From: Bacteroides sp. OM05-12
GTDB taxonomy: Bacteria; Bacteroidota; Bacteroidia; Bacteroidales; Bacteroidaceae
DNA: 64,000 nt
Direction of reading: 5' to 3'
Assembly: GCF_003438995.1 (NCBI RefSeq)
Contig: NZ_QSUN01000007.1
Location: forward strand, 76,609 to 140,608
Shown: positions 26,914 through 36,416 of the stretch, piece after piece
Layout: each line of letters opens with the position of its first letter
How positions within the stretch are numbered: position 1 is the stretch's first letter
Made by a program: the position numbers and the translations under genes
Notes under the pieces: generated by a model
Database searches by the model: none
What the model saw: the letters and a program-made list of their open reading frames with translations, nothing else
What the model was told of the DNA's origin: nothing

Positions 26914-27918
26914 TTATTCAGCTAATTTGCCTGCTGAACCAAGAACGTTCTCAATTTTATGCTTGTAAAGCTTTTCCATATTGTCACGAGCCGGACCTAA
27001 ATATTTACGTGGATCGAATTCTGCAGGTTTCTCTGCAAAGACCTTACGGATAGCAGCTGTCATAGCCAAACGGCTGTCTGAGTCAATATTGATTTTGCAA
27101 ACAGCAGATTTAGCAGCTTTACGAAGTTCATCTTCAGGAATACCGATAGCAGCCTCTAGTTTACCACCAAACTTATTGATTGTTTCAACTTCTTCCTGTG
27201 GTACAGAAGATGATCCGTGAAGAACGATAGGGAATCCCGGAAGTTCTTTCATCACACCATCCAATACATCAAATGCTAATGGAGGAGGAACCAAGCGACC
27301 TGTTTTCGGATCAACATGGCATTGTTCCGGTTTGAATTTGTATGCTCCGTGAGAAGTACCGATAGAAATAGCCAAGCTATCACATCCGGTTTTTGTTACG
27401 AAGTCTACTACTTCTTCCGGTTCAGTATATGTGTGGTGATCTGCAGAAACTTCGTCTTCAACACCAGCCAATACACCAAGTTCGCCTTCTACAGTTACAT
27501 CAAACTGATGAGCATATTCTACTACTTTCTTAGTAAGAGCTACATTTTCATCATAAGGAAGATGAGAACCGTCGATCATTACAGAAGAGAATCCCATATC
27601 TACGCAAGATTTGCAAAGTTCGAAAGAATCTCCGTGATCCAAATGAAGAACAATTTCCGGATGAGCACATCCTAGTTCTTTCGCATATTCTACAGCTCCT
27701 TCAGCCATGTAACGAAGCAAAGTCTGGTTAGCATAATTACGCGCACCTTTAGAAACCTGAAGGATAACCGGTGATTTTGTTTCTACAGCAGCCTTAACGA
27801 TAGCCTGTAATTGTTCCATGTTATTAAAATTAAAAGCAGGAATTGCATATCCGCCTTTAATGGCTCTAGCAAACATATCTCTAGTATTTACCAGCCCTAA
27901 ATCTTTGTAATTAACCAT
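26914..27918 (-). CDS. fba: Class II fructose-bisphosphate aldolase
   Basis: Cleaves fructose 1,6-bisphosphate to dihydroxyacetone phosphate and glyceraldehyde 3-phosphate in glycolysis. The 334-residue product shows zinc-binding HLDHGDSFELCKSCVDMGFS near residues 91-110, GSHLPYDENV, VEGELGVLAGVEDE, SIGTSHGAYKF and the C-terminal VLHGSSSVP and KINIDSDSR motifs. It is a single-gene unit with a -7 box upstream and an intrinsic terminator downstream. Confidence 0.96.
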   Translation of the reverse strand: MVNYKDLGLVNTRDMFARAIKGGYAIPAFNFNNMEQLQAIVKAAVETKSPVILQVSKGARNYANQTLLRYMAEGAVEYAKELGCAHPEIVLHLDHGDSFELCKSCVDMGFSSVMIDGSHLPYDENVALTKKVVEYAHQFDVTVEGELGVLAGVEDEVSADHHTYTEPEEVVDFVTKTGCDSLAISIGTSHGAYKFKPEQCHVDPKTGRLVPPPLAFDVLDGVMKELPGFPIVLHGSSSVPQEEVETINKFGGKLEAAIGIPEDELRKAAKSAVCKINIDSDSRLAMTAAIRKVFAEKPAEFDPRKYLGPARDNMEKLYKHKIENVLGSAGKLAE

Positions 27919-28296
27919 CTTGTTTAATATTAATTGTTAGTGAATCAAAAATTCTACGCAAAATTAATCATAATAGTTCATAAACAACAATCCGGCAAAA
28001 GAAAATATCTTAATAAAGGACGCATTTAATCTGGTTATTTAGGAATATTAAGTCCATTAATATTTTATTGTAATGTCCATATAGCAATCAATTAATCCGA
28101 TTGATTTAAAAGCGATCTTCTACCTTAAATCCTTTATTATAAGAATATTTTCATAAAAGTCATTGATCAAATAAAAAACAAGCCCTAAACTTTTTCTATT
28201 CAAAAGAAAAGTAATATCTTTGCAGCCTAAAATGACCATTACACTATTTATTACCAAAATAGTAAACGATATAATAATTAAAAAACAAATATTGAA
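27919..28296. other. Divergent noncoding gap between fba and rpmE2
   Basis: A 378-base AT-rich gap. It contains TAATTTTG (minus, 27959-27966), a likely -7 box of fba, and TATCTTTG (plus, 28215-28222), a likely -7 box of the L31 gene with TTTTTC about 20 bases upstream. The L31 leader is about 65 bases, long for this genome, and might carry an autoregulatory structure, but I see no clear hairpin. Nothing else is recognised. Confidence 0.5.
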
Positions 28297-28551
28297 ATGA
28301 AAAAAGGTATTCATCCAGAAGCATACCGTCCGGTAGTTTTCAAAGACATGTCAAACGGTGATGTGTTCTTATCACGTTCAACTTGTTCAACTAAAGAAAC
28401 AATTGAATTTGAAGGTGAAACTTACCCATTGGTAAAACTTGAAATCTCTAGTACTTCTCACCCGTTCTATACTGGTAAATCTAAGTTAGTAGATACAGCA
28501 GGACGTGTAGACAAGTTCATGAGTCGTTACGGTGACCGTAAGAAAAAATAA
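28297..28551 (+). CDS. rpmE2: 50S ribosomal protein L31, type B
   Basis: The 84-residue protein begins [19 protein letters not shown] and carries [20 protein letters not shown] and VDKFMSRYG, all typical of L31. The zinc-binding CxxC pair of type A L31 is missing; only one Cys is present, so this is the zinc-independent type B. It is encoded alone, and a strong hairpin follows 20 bases after the stop. Confidence 0.97.
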   Translation: MKKGIHPEAYRPVVFKDMSNGDVFLSRSTCSTKETIEFEGETYPLVKLEISSTSHPFYTGKSKLVDTAGRVDKFMSRYGDRKKK

Positions 28552-28571
28552 TTCGGTAGAAATAATTCTAC

Positions 28572-28610
28572 AAAACAGGCTGTTTCATTCGAAACAGCCT
28601 GTTTTGTTTT
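28572..28610 (+). terminator. Bidirectional terminator between rpmE2 and the Ig-like lipoprotein gene
   Basis: AAAACAGGCTGTTTC (28572-28586) pairs perfectly with GAAACAGCCTGTTTT (28591-28605) around ATTC, followed by GTTTT. The opposing gene ends at 28609, so its transcripts read the same hairpin. Confidence 0.93.
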
Positions 28611-29316
28611 ATAAAGCCATTGTTACCACACGCACAGTTATATTATCCGGCAAATAAAATAATATATAAAATTGTCCATCCTTAATTTGTTTAAGAACAA
28701 CTTTATCCGCCTTATAATACTCCATTTTATTATCTTTCTTAACAACAACCAGTCCATCTGATAAGTCACCGGCAACAGTAAAATCACCTTTTGCACTCAC
28801 CCTATAAAATACCTCTGTATCCTCCACTGTTGAAAAGTCATAAGTCATCGTATTGGCATTACCGCCTCCAAAAGCATCCATAGATTTATATTCAGCGAAA
28901 GAGAATCCATCTTGCGCATCAGAACAACCGATTTCGGTATTCCACTCTACACGCGAGAGAGGATCTTCCAAAAAGTTTATATCAGCCTTATTCTCACGAA
29001 CAATGATAAAACAGTTCTTCTTTAAGCCATTCGATGCAGTAACCTCCATCGTAGTAGCCCCTTTCCCCACACCTTTTACAGTAATTATATTCCCTTTTGT
29101 TGCATATTCTACAATGCCTCCATCCGAAAGAGTAATGGTATATGTATCCGTACCCTTAACAGATAAATCAAATGTCCCATTCAAAAATATCTCCATCCGG
29201 CTTTCACTCAGACTGAATTCTTCAGAATCATCCTTACAAGCAAATAAACACAGCAGCAATAACAAAGGTAAACTCCAGAGACAAACACCATCTCTCAAAC
29301 TTTTATTATATCTCAT
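28609..29316 (-). CDS. Ig-like (BIG2-type) lipoprotein
   Basis: A 235-residue lipoprotein with signal LWSLPLLLLLCLFAC and lipidation Cys near residue 27, followed by acidic residues. Residues 35-107 look like a bacterial Ig-like domain of the BIG2 type (IFLNGTFDLSVKG, VKGVGKGATTMEVTASNG). The remainder (SRVEWNTEIGCSDAQDGFSF) is a beta-rich domain not recognised. It starts 12 bases after the EndoI-family gene and is likely co-transcribed with it. It may bind or position the nuclease at the cell surface; that is inference. Confidence 0.7.
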   Translation of the reverse strand: MRYNKSLRDGVCLWSLPLLLLLCLFACKDDSEEFSLSESRMEIFLNGTFDLSVKGTDTYTITLSDGGIVEYATKGNIITVKGVGKGATTMEVTASNGLKKNCFIIVRENKADINFLEDPLSRVEWNTEIGCSDAQDGFSFAEYKSMDAFGGGNANTMTYDFSTVEDTEVFYRVSAKGDFTVAGDLSDGLVVVKKDNKMEYYKADKVVLKQIKDGQFYILFYLPDNITVRVVTMAL

Positions 29317-29328
29317 ATACTTTATACT

Positions 29329-30699
29329 CTATTTTACAATAACTTTTACTTTTCCACTAACACCATTACAATTCCAACTTAAATAATGTGTTCCCACACC
29401 GGCTACCTCAGGATTAAACACATACCCTCCATTAACCAAAGCAACTCCATTGCCACTCCACGCACTTGCTCCATCTATATTCAATTGCAATGGCACACTG
29501 CCGTCATTTAACCTATAAGAAGCTTTCAAGTCAACCGGAAAAATTCTTGCGACCTGCTCCGGAACAGATAAGCCTTTCAAATGTATCACGATATTATCGG
29601 CAAGTCCTCCACCGGAGATAAGTAAGTCTTCTGATTGCCAACCAAATCCTAACGGAATATAAATCAATTCTATATCTATACCTTTATTTAATTGATCCGC
29701 TGTAACTTCAGTAGGCTTGACTACAAAATTATCACCACTTATAGATAAAGAAACTTTTGATTTTATATCCTTTCCTTGCAAATGAATGGTTTTATATAAT
29801 GTTATACCTTTCTTAGTATCCGGAAATTCTATGAAATCACCGGATTTATATTCCAAGATATGTGGAATATTTTCCATATAATATTCCACACCTATATTCT
29901 TACCCCAAATATACTCCACAAGATCCGGATAATCAATATATGGATTACGATTATGCTGGAAAGAATAAACGGCATTATTACGGTCTATTTCCTTTTGAGA
30001 TACAGGATCCTGACGATGCCATTTTAGCAGAAGCTCTTTACCATAATCTGTCAGAGTAGGATATTCATTACTTTGAAACATTTTTGCTCCACTAGATACC
30101 CATGAATAATTCTGATAACAAGTAACTACATAAAAATACATACGGGCAAAATCACCTTTATACTCATCAGCCGGTTCAAAGGCGCTGACTGCTTGATTAC
30201 CAACATAAGCTGTTCCTACTTTCGACACTCCATTATCAAAAGTCGCAGTCTCAACTTCACCTAAAATATAATTACTTTTTGCCATATTGGCCTTTGCGTC
30301 AGAAGGAACCAAATGATGTAAATCAAAGGATGCATCATATTGAAATTCACGTGAATCAGACCCTTCTCCCCACCAACTTTTAGGCGCACTATGTTCTATA
30401 TTCATATCACGATTGGAACCGGTAGTGCCACTCGGAAAACTACGCCTCGTATTAGAATACATATCCCATATACTTCCATCCGGACGTACATCACTTTTTC
30501 TAAATACAGTCCATGTAGCTCCATATGAAGATCCATAAGGAATTCTCGTGTGATCTTTCAATAATAAATATAAGGTCGTTTTCAATTCTTTATTTTTCTT
30601 TCCATTCAGCTTATCCGAATAATACTCCGGCATTTGAGCGAGAATACATACCGCAAACAAGAAAAATAGAAAAAACAATGGTATCTTCTTATATAACAT
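29329..30699 (-). CDS. Secreted EndoI-family nuclease with Ig-like C-terminus
   Basis: A 456-residue exported protein with a signal peptide (PLFFLFFLFAVCILAQ). Residues 25-275 form an Endonuclease_1 domain: MNIEHSAPKSWWGEG, DLHHLVPSDAKANMAKSN, YVVTCYQNY and a late NRNPYIDYPDLVEYIWG. The remaining ~180 residues are beta-rich modules that repeat the word KGL/HLKG, probably Ig-like. These enzymes cut DNA or RNA nonspecifically using Mg2+. It has its own promoter-like box just after the terminator of the TonB/DUF5689 operon. Two homologues lie at 38081 and 40645. Confidence 0.9.
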   Translation of the reverse strand: MLYKKIPLFFLFFLFAVCILAQMPEYYSDKLNGKKNKELKTTLYLLLKDHTRIPYGSSYGATWTVFRKSDVRPDGSIWDMYSNTRRSFPSGTTGSNRDMNIEHSAPKSWWGEGSDSREFQYDASFDLHHLVPSDAKANMAKSNYILGEVETATFDNGVSKVGTAYVGNQAVSAFEPADEYKGDFARMYFYVVTCYQNYSWVSSGAKMFQSNEYPTLTDYGKELLLKWHRQDPVSQKEIDRNNAVYSFQHNRNPYIDYPDLVEYIWGKNIGVEYYMENIPHILEYKSGDFIEFPDTKKGITLYKTIHLQGKDIKSKVSLSISGDNFVVKPTEVTADQLNKGIDIELIYIPLGFGWQSEDLLISGGGLADNIVIHLKGLSVPEQVARIFPVDLKASYRLNDGSVPLQLNIDGASAWSGNGVALVNGGYVFNPEVAGVGTHYLSWNCNGVSGKVKVIVK

Positions 30700-30723
30700 T
30701 TCACCTATAATTTAATTAATATG

Positions 30724-30731
30724 CAAAGATA
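30724..30731 (-). promoter_or_regulatory. -7 box of the first EndoI-family gene
   Basis: TATCTTTG on the minus strand, 25 bases upstream of the ATG at 30699. It directly abuts the U-tract of the terminator at 30731-30763. Confidence 0.6.
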
Positions 30732-30763
30732 AAAATAGGGCATCTTTTACAATGCCCTATTTC
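30731..30763 (-). terminator. Terminator of the TonB/DUF5689 operon
   Basis: On the minus strand AAATAGGGCAT pairs with ATGCCCTATTT around TGTAAAAG and is followed by U residues. It lies 23 bases after the stop of the gene at 30786. Confidence 0.85.
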
Positions 30764-30785
30764 TTGAAAAATTGGACAAATAGTC

Positions 30786-32030
30786 CTATTTAACATCCTT
30801 TAGATTACGAATATTTAATTGAGGTCCTCCATTAATCCCTGCAATACCGGTAATTTCATGTGTACCTTCCGGTATTTGTTCATTTACAAATGAAGAATAA
30901 CTGGCAACAAAAGATGAAATGGAAGAAGCACCATCCGTTATCTTCAATGTAGTATGTTTACTACTACTACCATATGTTGTTCCATTAGGATTCGTAATTG
31001 TACCATTCACTGTTACTAAAGTAGACTCACTAGCATCAATATTAGTCACTAATTCCGCCACGGTCATCTTTTTCGATTCGATATTTACATTTTTAGCAAT
31101 TACTCGAATATTAGTTAAAGGCACATTATTAAGTTGCATTGCTCCATTATATTGTTCCAAAGATTGATCTTTCACTAATATTTCGACTTTATCCCCTAAT
31201 GTATAAGATGCATTTCCTGTACAACGAATCATTATACCTGTACTATTATCTTCAGAAGCAATAACCATATTTCTCAAAGAAGATGAATTACCCCCAACAT
31301 TATCAGATATTACCACACCAACAATTTTACCTTCTCCGGCAATCTTAACTGTCGCTCCCTGATACATAGATCTAATCTGAGCTATCGAAACCTCTTCAAC
31401 ATCAAATGCAGGATTGTCTTCCGGCACCATTGGAGGAATGCTTCCTTTATAGATAGCAAAATTCTTAATCTCCCAAGTTCCGGCTTTAACTGTTGTCGAT
31501 ATATAATGAAATGCCAAACGGATTTTCTTACCGGAATACGCTGTCAGATCAATTTCCGGCTTAGTCCAAGTATTCCAATCACTGGCACTTACCAAGTCAA
31601 ATTCCAGACTTGTCCACACTTCAGGATCATTAGAGGTTAAATCCTCTGTGACATTAAATGATATATCATTTAAAGATGCTCCATAGCGGAATATATATTC
31701 AAAATAAACATATGCCGAATCCACATTTGCTAAATTGATTGTAGGAGAAATAAGCCAAAGATCATTCTCCCTATTGACATTATCAACATATCCTGATACT
31801 TGGGCTGCTCCATAATCTATAGCAAAAGTATCTACTCCCGATACACTGTAATTTTTAAAACCTCCAAGAGTTTCTTCGAACGTTTCATTATAGATTGCAT
31901 CTTTAATGACAACCCCTTCCCCCGGTTTCAAAAAAGGATCATCTTCACCGACATTATCACAGGCTACAAATGAAAAAATGGATGTAATTAAAAGCAGCCC
32001 TATTATTTTTCCTAAGTTCTTCATAATCAT
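30786..32030 (-). CDS. Choice-of-anchor J and DUF5689 lipoprotein
   Basis: A 414-residue lipoprotein (GLLLITSIFSFVAC, lipidated near Cys24). Residues 45-195 look like a choice-of-anchor J/jelly-roll module (YNETFEETLGGFKNYSV, VNRENDLWLISPTINL, KKIRLAFHYIST). Residues 205-414 are a DUF5689-type OB-like domain (VEEVSIAQIRSMYQGA, KIVGVVISDN, GIAGINGGPQLNIRNLKDVK). It is third in the TonB receptor operon, 16 bases after the other DUF5689 gene. DUF5689 proteins are often found with secreted nucleases; a surface ligand-binding role is inferred. Confidence 0.8.
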   Translation of the reverse strand: MIMKNLGKIIGLLLITSIFSFVACDNVGEDDPFLKPGEGVVIKDAIYNETFEETLGGFKNYSVSGVDTFAIDYGAAQVSGYVDNVNRENDLWLISPTINLANVDSAYVYFEYIFRYGASLNDISFNVTEDLTSNDPEVWTSLEFDLVSASDWNTWTKPEIDLTAYSGKKIRLAFHYISTTVKAGTWEIKNFAIYKGSIPPMVPEDNPAFDVEEVSIAQIRSMYQGATVKIAGEGKIVGVVISDNVGGNSSSLRNMVIASEDNSTGIMIRCTGNASYTLGDKVEILVKDQSLEQYNGAMQLNNVPLTNIRVIAKNVNIESKKMTVAELVTNIDASESTLVTVNGTITNPNGTTYGSSSKHTTLKITDGASSISSFVASYSSFVNEQIPEGTHEITGIAGINGGPQLNIRNLKDVK

Positions 32031-32046
32031 TCTTTATTTTTTATCA

Positions 32047-33198
32047 TTATTCTTTTCCTAAAGAAGTAAATCCATTTAAATCACTTAACGCCCGAATAGT
32101 TAACTGGATTTTTCCGTCAGCTGAATTTTTATCCTTAAACCAGCCAACAATTGCTGTTACCATACCGGTTTCACCTTCTTTAGGTATTAATGTTTCTGCA
32201 AAATTAGCGTACTCACTTGTTGAAATATAGCTACTTCCTGTACCATCTTTTATCTCACGGGAAACCGGATAACCTATGTTATATTTTTTAGAAGTAGAAT
32301 AGGTAGATGGGGCAAATATCGGATTCAATTCATACGTACCGTTATCCACATTCTTTTCTGTAAGTTTCACCAATGGATATCTGGGACCTAATGTTTTACC
32401 ATTATCGTTTCTATTTGTGAACATCACATTTTTTATGCAAACCAAACGGCCGTAATAAGTAGAATCTTTCATTAACAATTCTCCTATAGTTAATGTATCT
32501 GCCACTACTTTAGAAGCATCCGGTCTACCAATCCGAATAAAATGACTGGGCACTAAAGAATAAGGAATACGTCCCGGCTCAAAACGGATTTTATCATCAT
32601 CACGATATCCGGCCACTCCCAATTGTGGCATTTCTGCATAACGCCCCATCACCAAGCCATTACATTTAATAGCAACAATTTGTCCCAAAGGGAAAATACC
32701 GCCTAAACTACCGGCATCAACAGATACTTTTAATGCTTGTTTGGTCTGCAAATCCTCAATTACCATATACTTATAGACATTCCCTGCCGTATCAGATGAG
32801 ATAACCCTTCCACGTATATAAATATCTTTATCTGACTCAATCGTTACATTAGTAAATAAGTTCTTATATGTAATAGTAGTATCTTTTTGTACTGGTATCA
32901 CTTTACCTTTATATTCAATATGCCAAGGAACTTGATTATACATAGAATCTATTTCATGATTTATAACAAAACTTTTACCGTGCGGAGCAATATGCAACGT
33001 ATCATCATCATAAATATACAGATTATCAATACGATCATAGCGATTGATCAATTCCCCAATTGTCATTGTAGTTTCCCATTCCTCCGTATCTTCAGGCAAA
33101 ATCAAACTACCTTCAGGAATCGCATCAAAGTCATCCGCACAATTCACAAAAACGACTGATGACAATAATATACATATTATATATTTAAATGTTTTCAT
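32047..33198 (-). CDS. DUF5689 family lipoprotein
   Basis: A 383-residue lipoprotein with signal IICILLSSVVFVNC and lipidation Cys20. The body matches the DUF5689 pattern as I recall it: TMTIGELINRYDR near 45, then IYIRGRVISSDTAGNVYKYM, ALKVSVDAGSLGGIFPLGQI and VAIKCNGLVMGRY, with a second domain around TLTIGELLMKDSTYYGRLV. It is encoded 14 bases after the TonB-dependent receptor and takes the place a SusD protein would have, so I infer it is the surface partner of the receptor. Confidence 0.82.
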   Translation of the reverse strand: MKTFKYIICILLSSVVFVNCADDFDAIPEGSLILPEDTEEWETTMTIGELINRYDRIDNLYIYDDDTLHIAPHGKSFVINHEIDSMYNQVPWHIEYKGKVIPVQKDTTITYKNLFTNVTIESDKDIYIRGRVISSDTAGNVYKYMVIEDLQTKQALKVSVDAGSLGGIFPLGQIVAIKCNGLVMGRYAEMPQLGVAGYRDDDKIRFEPGRIPYSLVPSHFIRIGRPDASKVVADTLTIGELLMKDSTYYGRLVCIKNVMFTNRNDNGKTLGPRYPLVKLTEKNVDNGTYELNPIFAPSTYSTSKKYNIGYPVSREIKDGTGSSYISTSEYANFAETLIPKEGETGMVTAIVGWFKDKNSADGKIQLTIRALSDLNGFTSLGKE

Positions 33199-33212
33199 AC
33201 TCTATTCAATAA

Positions 33213-36137
33213 TTAAAATTTATAACCTACATTAAGGAAGCAATTAAATCCCCAAGCATAATAATATTTATTAGGGTATCTGTCTACCAATTCAATAGCG
33301 CGGGTTGCACTTTTATTATTACGTCCAATACGTCCTTGCTGATAACCACCGGTCACCATATCTTCATTATTCAAAATATTATTGAAACTCAAGTTGAAGT
33401 TAAGAGATTGCTTCCTGTTATTTAAATAAATAACTTTTCCTACAGAAGCATCCAACATAAAGCCTCCTTTCAGTTTTTCTTGCGTACCAAACATTTCTTT
33501 CAATGAATTAGCTCTATTACGATCAGCATCTGTTGCATAGATATTATCCTTTTTCAAATAACCACTATATTTTTGATACTGTCCTGCTTCATTCATATAA
33601 GTACCTCCATAATAGTTCATTTCTGTAAAATGTGATGGAGAGAAATCAAGATAATTCTTATCAAAATAAGAAAGCGTTATATTGGCAAACCACATCTTAG
33701 GATGAAAATAATCCAATGTAATACTGGCAGCAGTCTGAGGTCCATTAGCTACATGCAAATCTTTAGTATAAACCATTTCTCTTACATCAGCAGCTTTTCT
33801 GGCTTCCAAAGTTGTAGGTAATTCACCTGTTAACAGATTGACTCCACTCTCTGCACTCATTACCCCTTTGGCATTGTTTGTATAGCGATAATCACCGAAC
33901 GTTCCAGCCAAATCAACAGAGAAGCTATTATTCAACTTGATAGTAATACCTGCTTCGATACCTTGATATCTCTTATTAACATCATATAAAGTATGATTCA
34001 CAAAAGTTCTGAATTCATCATGGTAATATCCTGTTCCTTCCGTTGCTCCCGTAATAAATGTCTGGAATGCAGAAATACGTCCTTTCACTACAGAAGTAGA
34101 AAACATATAATTAATATCCCAAGAGTAAACAGATTCCGCTTTTAAGCCACTGATACGTGTATCTTTCACACGAGGAGCTATATATGAATATCCAGCAAAA
34201 GGAGCACGCGTTTCAAACAAACCATTCACCGATAAACGATGGTGTCCATTTATCTTATAAACGAATCCGGCTTTCACACTTGGATCTACAAAGTAATAGC
34301 TTTTACCTTTACCATAAGATAGTGCATCTACAGCCGTTGCACGTCCATTTTCCATATGGCCATCACGTTGGAAAGTTGTGTAAGTCAAACGAGCTGCATA
34401 AAAAGCATCAAAACGAGGAAGCGTCCATTCGTTTTGCAAGAATGCACTTGCCTTTATCACATTCATATCATAATCATAACCAAAGATATCCCCTTCTTTT
34501 ATTTTTCGATTCGGATTTCTTAAGTCATTCTGAATAATATTTCGATCACCCGTAAAGTCACGCTCTGCAAACTGATCAATATCAATCCATTGATTTCCAC
34601 CTAAGAGATCATTCATTGTTTTATAATGCATACCTTTAGAGTACTTCGCTTCAATTCCACCTATTAATTTAAAGCGATTACTGAATTCATTCGTATAAAC
34701 AGAGTTCAGCACAACCTCCATCAAATCATTATGGCGTTCCTCCAATACATACTTCGCACTACCATCCGGATTAGCTATATTATTTAAATAGTTTGAATGA
34801 TACAAAGAATTCCAATTTATTTGAGTCACATCTGTATCATCATTCTTCCAAGACTGCGTGATTTGTTCCATCAATTCATAATTTATATAATCCTTTCCTG
34901 TATTTGTAGCTATCAAATCATTGTATTGATAACTAGGAAGATTCCTATAATAATCAGGACGAGGATCAGCAGCATTATAAAATCCCAATGCTGTATTACT
35001 ATATTTACTATAATGGAAACCAATACCTGTCTTCAGTTTCTGCTTTTCTGTTATATCAAATATCCAGTTGGCAATTACTGACGGATCATAACTATTTACG
35101 ACACGGGAATTACGTTTATCACCATTTTGATATCCCCAATAAGGATTATAATAGATTCCACTCTTTGCCAGATCATAAACCTCCTGAGTTACAGCAGCTG
35201 ATTGAGAACGCTTGGTAGGAGCACCATAAGTGACCAAAGCTATTCGATGACGATCATTCAATATCTTCTCTGCAGAAAGGAAATATCCTACCGAATTATA
35301 AAAAGTACCGTCGATACGCCCTTCATTCGCCCAACGCCAGATTGCCGATGCAGTAAACGCCCAACCATTACTCATCAATCCGGTAGAGTGTGTTGCTGTA
35401 CCACGGAGCATATAAGCCCGGTTTGTATACGCTAAACCAACTTTAGTTCCCGGAGCATACGCAGAAGCATTCGTATTAATATTCGTTACACCACCCAATG
35501 ATCCGAAAGCAAAAGAACTATTTTCTATACCATTAATAATATCCTTATTACGAAATGCATCGTTCAGACCTCCTAAACTAGAGTAATTAAAACGTCCACG
35601 CTCCTGATCTGTAAAATTCACTCCATTTATATAAGTAGCCTGAGAAGATTGGTCATACCCCCTAAGATTGAATCGCATAGGACTAAAATTATAACTGGCT
35701 GCTTTCAAATAGGTATCATCCGAAGCGCCGGACAAATAAGATGATGATTGAGATGACGTATTATCATCATCGTCCAACATTGACTCATCGAATATCTGAA
35801 TATTCTCTTCCGACTTATTTGTAGTGGAATTCTTAACCATTGGAATTGAGCCCAAATCCACGCTTTCATCTTTTCCGATCAAAAAGCTTTGGTGATAAGA
35901 TTCATATCCCTGCACCGAAATGTTAACCACATCTTGCCCTGAAGATAAATTCTTAAAGACAAAACCTCCATCTCTTCCGGAAACGACAGACACATCCTTG
36001 TTCTGCAACGAAACCTTAGCACCCGGAACCGGTTGTGCTGTTTCAAAATCTATAACAACTCCTTTTACACTGCTATTTTGCGCATAAACTGACGCACTTA
36101 AAAAGAGCATTATAAACAAGCATAATTTTTGAACCAT
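33213..36137 (-). CDS. TonB-dependent outer-membrane receptor
   Basis: A 974-residue outer-membrane protein. Signal peptide MVQKLCLFIMLFLSASVYAQ; residues 22-105 a carboxypeptidase-regulatory-like domain (VKGVVIDFETAQPVPGAKVS, GQDVVNISVQGYESY); then an acidic, Ser-rich linker (DDDDNTSSQSSS); a plug (MRFNLRGYDQSSQATYINGV, GSLGGVTNINT); and a beta barrel ending in an aromatic residue (FNCFLNVGYKF). No SusD-like gene accompanies it. With the DUF5689 lipoproteins and secreted nucleases beside it, import of nucleic-acid breakdown products is a reasonable inference. Upstream is a 279-base divergent gap with no certain promoter. Confidence 0.93.
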   Translation of the reverse strand: MVQKLCLFIMLFLSASVYAQNSSVKGVVIDFETAQPVPGAKVSLQNKDVSVVSGRDGGFVFKNLSSGQDVVNISVQGYESYHQSFLIGKDESVDLGSIPMVKNSTTNKSEENIQIFDESMLDDDDNTSSQSSSYLSGASDDTYLKAASYNFSPMRFNLRGYDQSSQATYINGVNFTDQERGRFNYSSLGGLNDAFRNKDIINGIENSSFAFGSLGGVTNINTNASAYAPGTKVGLAYTNRAYMLRGTATHSTGLMSNGWAFTASAIWRWANEGRIDGTFYNSVGYFLSAEKILNDRHRIALVTYGAPTKRSQSAAVTQEVYDLAKSGIYYNPYWGYQNGDKRNSRVVNSYDPSVIANWIFDITEKQKLKTGIGFHYSKYSNTALGFYNAADPRPDYYRNLPSYQYNDLIATNTGKDYINYELMEQITQSWKNDDTDVTQINWNSLYHSNYLNNIANPDGSAKYVLEERHNDLMEVVLNSVYTNEFSNRFKLIGGIEAKYSKGMHYKTMNDLLGGNQWIDIDQFAERDFTGDRNIIQNDLRNPNRKIKEGDIFGYDYDMNVIKASAFLQNEWTLPRFDAFYAARLTYTTFQRDGHMENGRATAVDALSYGKGKSYYFVDPSVKAGFVYKINGHHRLSVNGLFETRAPFAGYSYIAPRVKDTRISGLKAESVYSWDINYMFSTSVVKGRISAFQTFITGATEGTGYYHDEFRTFVNHTLYDVNKRYQGIEAGITIKLNNSFSVDLAGTFGDYRYTNNAKGVMSAESGVNLLTGELPTTLEARKAADVREMVYTKDLHVANGPQTAASITLDYFHPKMWFANITLSYFDKNYLDFSPSHFTEMNYYGGTYMNEAGQYQKYSGYLKKDNIYATDADRNRANSLKEMFGTQEKLKGGFMLDASVGKVIYLNNRKQSLNFNLSFNNILNNEDMVTGGYQQGRIGRNNKSATRAIELVDRYPNKYYYAWGFNCFLNVGYKF

Positions 36138-36416
36138 AGAATACTAAATATTTATTTATAATTATTAAATTCACATCCCTATTTTCCTCTCTTTAAAGAG
36201 GCGAATAGTTTTGCAAAATAATATATTATTTTCGATTATTCATATTACAAACCTATTTATTTTTCAAAGACGAAGCTATTTTAAGCTTTTTAGCTATCAT
36301 TCTTCCCAAATTTAATAAAAAAGCAACGCGTATTCCATTTTTTTTTCTGACTTTTGCATTAACGACTTATTTGTATTTGATAACATAAATCCAATAATAA
36401 CTAATTTTATAATTTT

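Noticed and set aside
27919..28296. tRNA genes or other structured RNA in the long gaps
   Set aside because: No cloverleaf arms or CCA end were found in this or the other intergenic regions; absence is by eye only.
34157..35435. Open frames on the plus strand opposite the TonB receptor
   Set aside because: They are His/Tyr/Ser-rich shadows of the receptor codons without promoters or recognisable domains.
33213..36137. SusC/SusD polysaccharide utilisation locus
   Set aside because: The receptor has no SusD partner, glycoside hydrolase or associated regulator; its neighbours are DUF5689 lipoproteins and nucleases.
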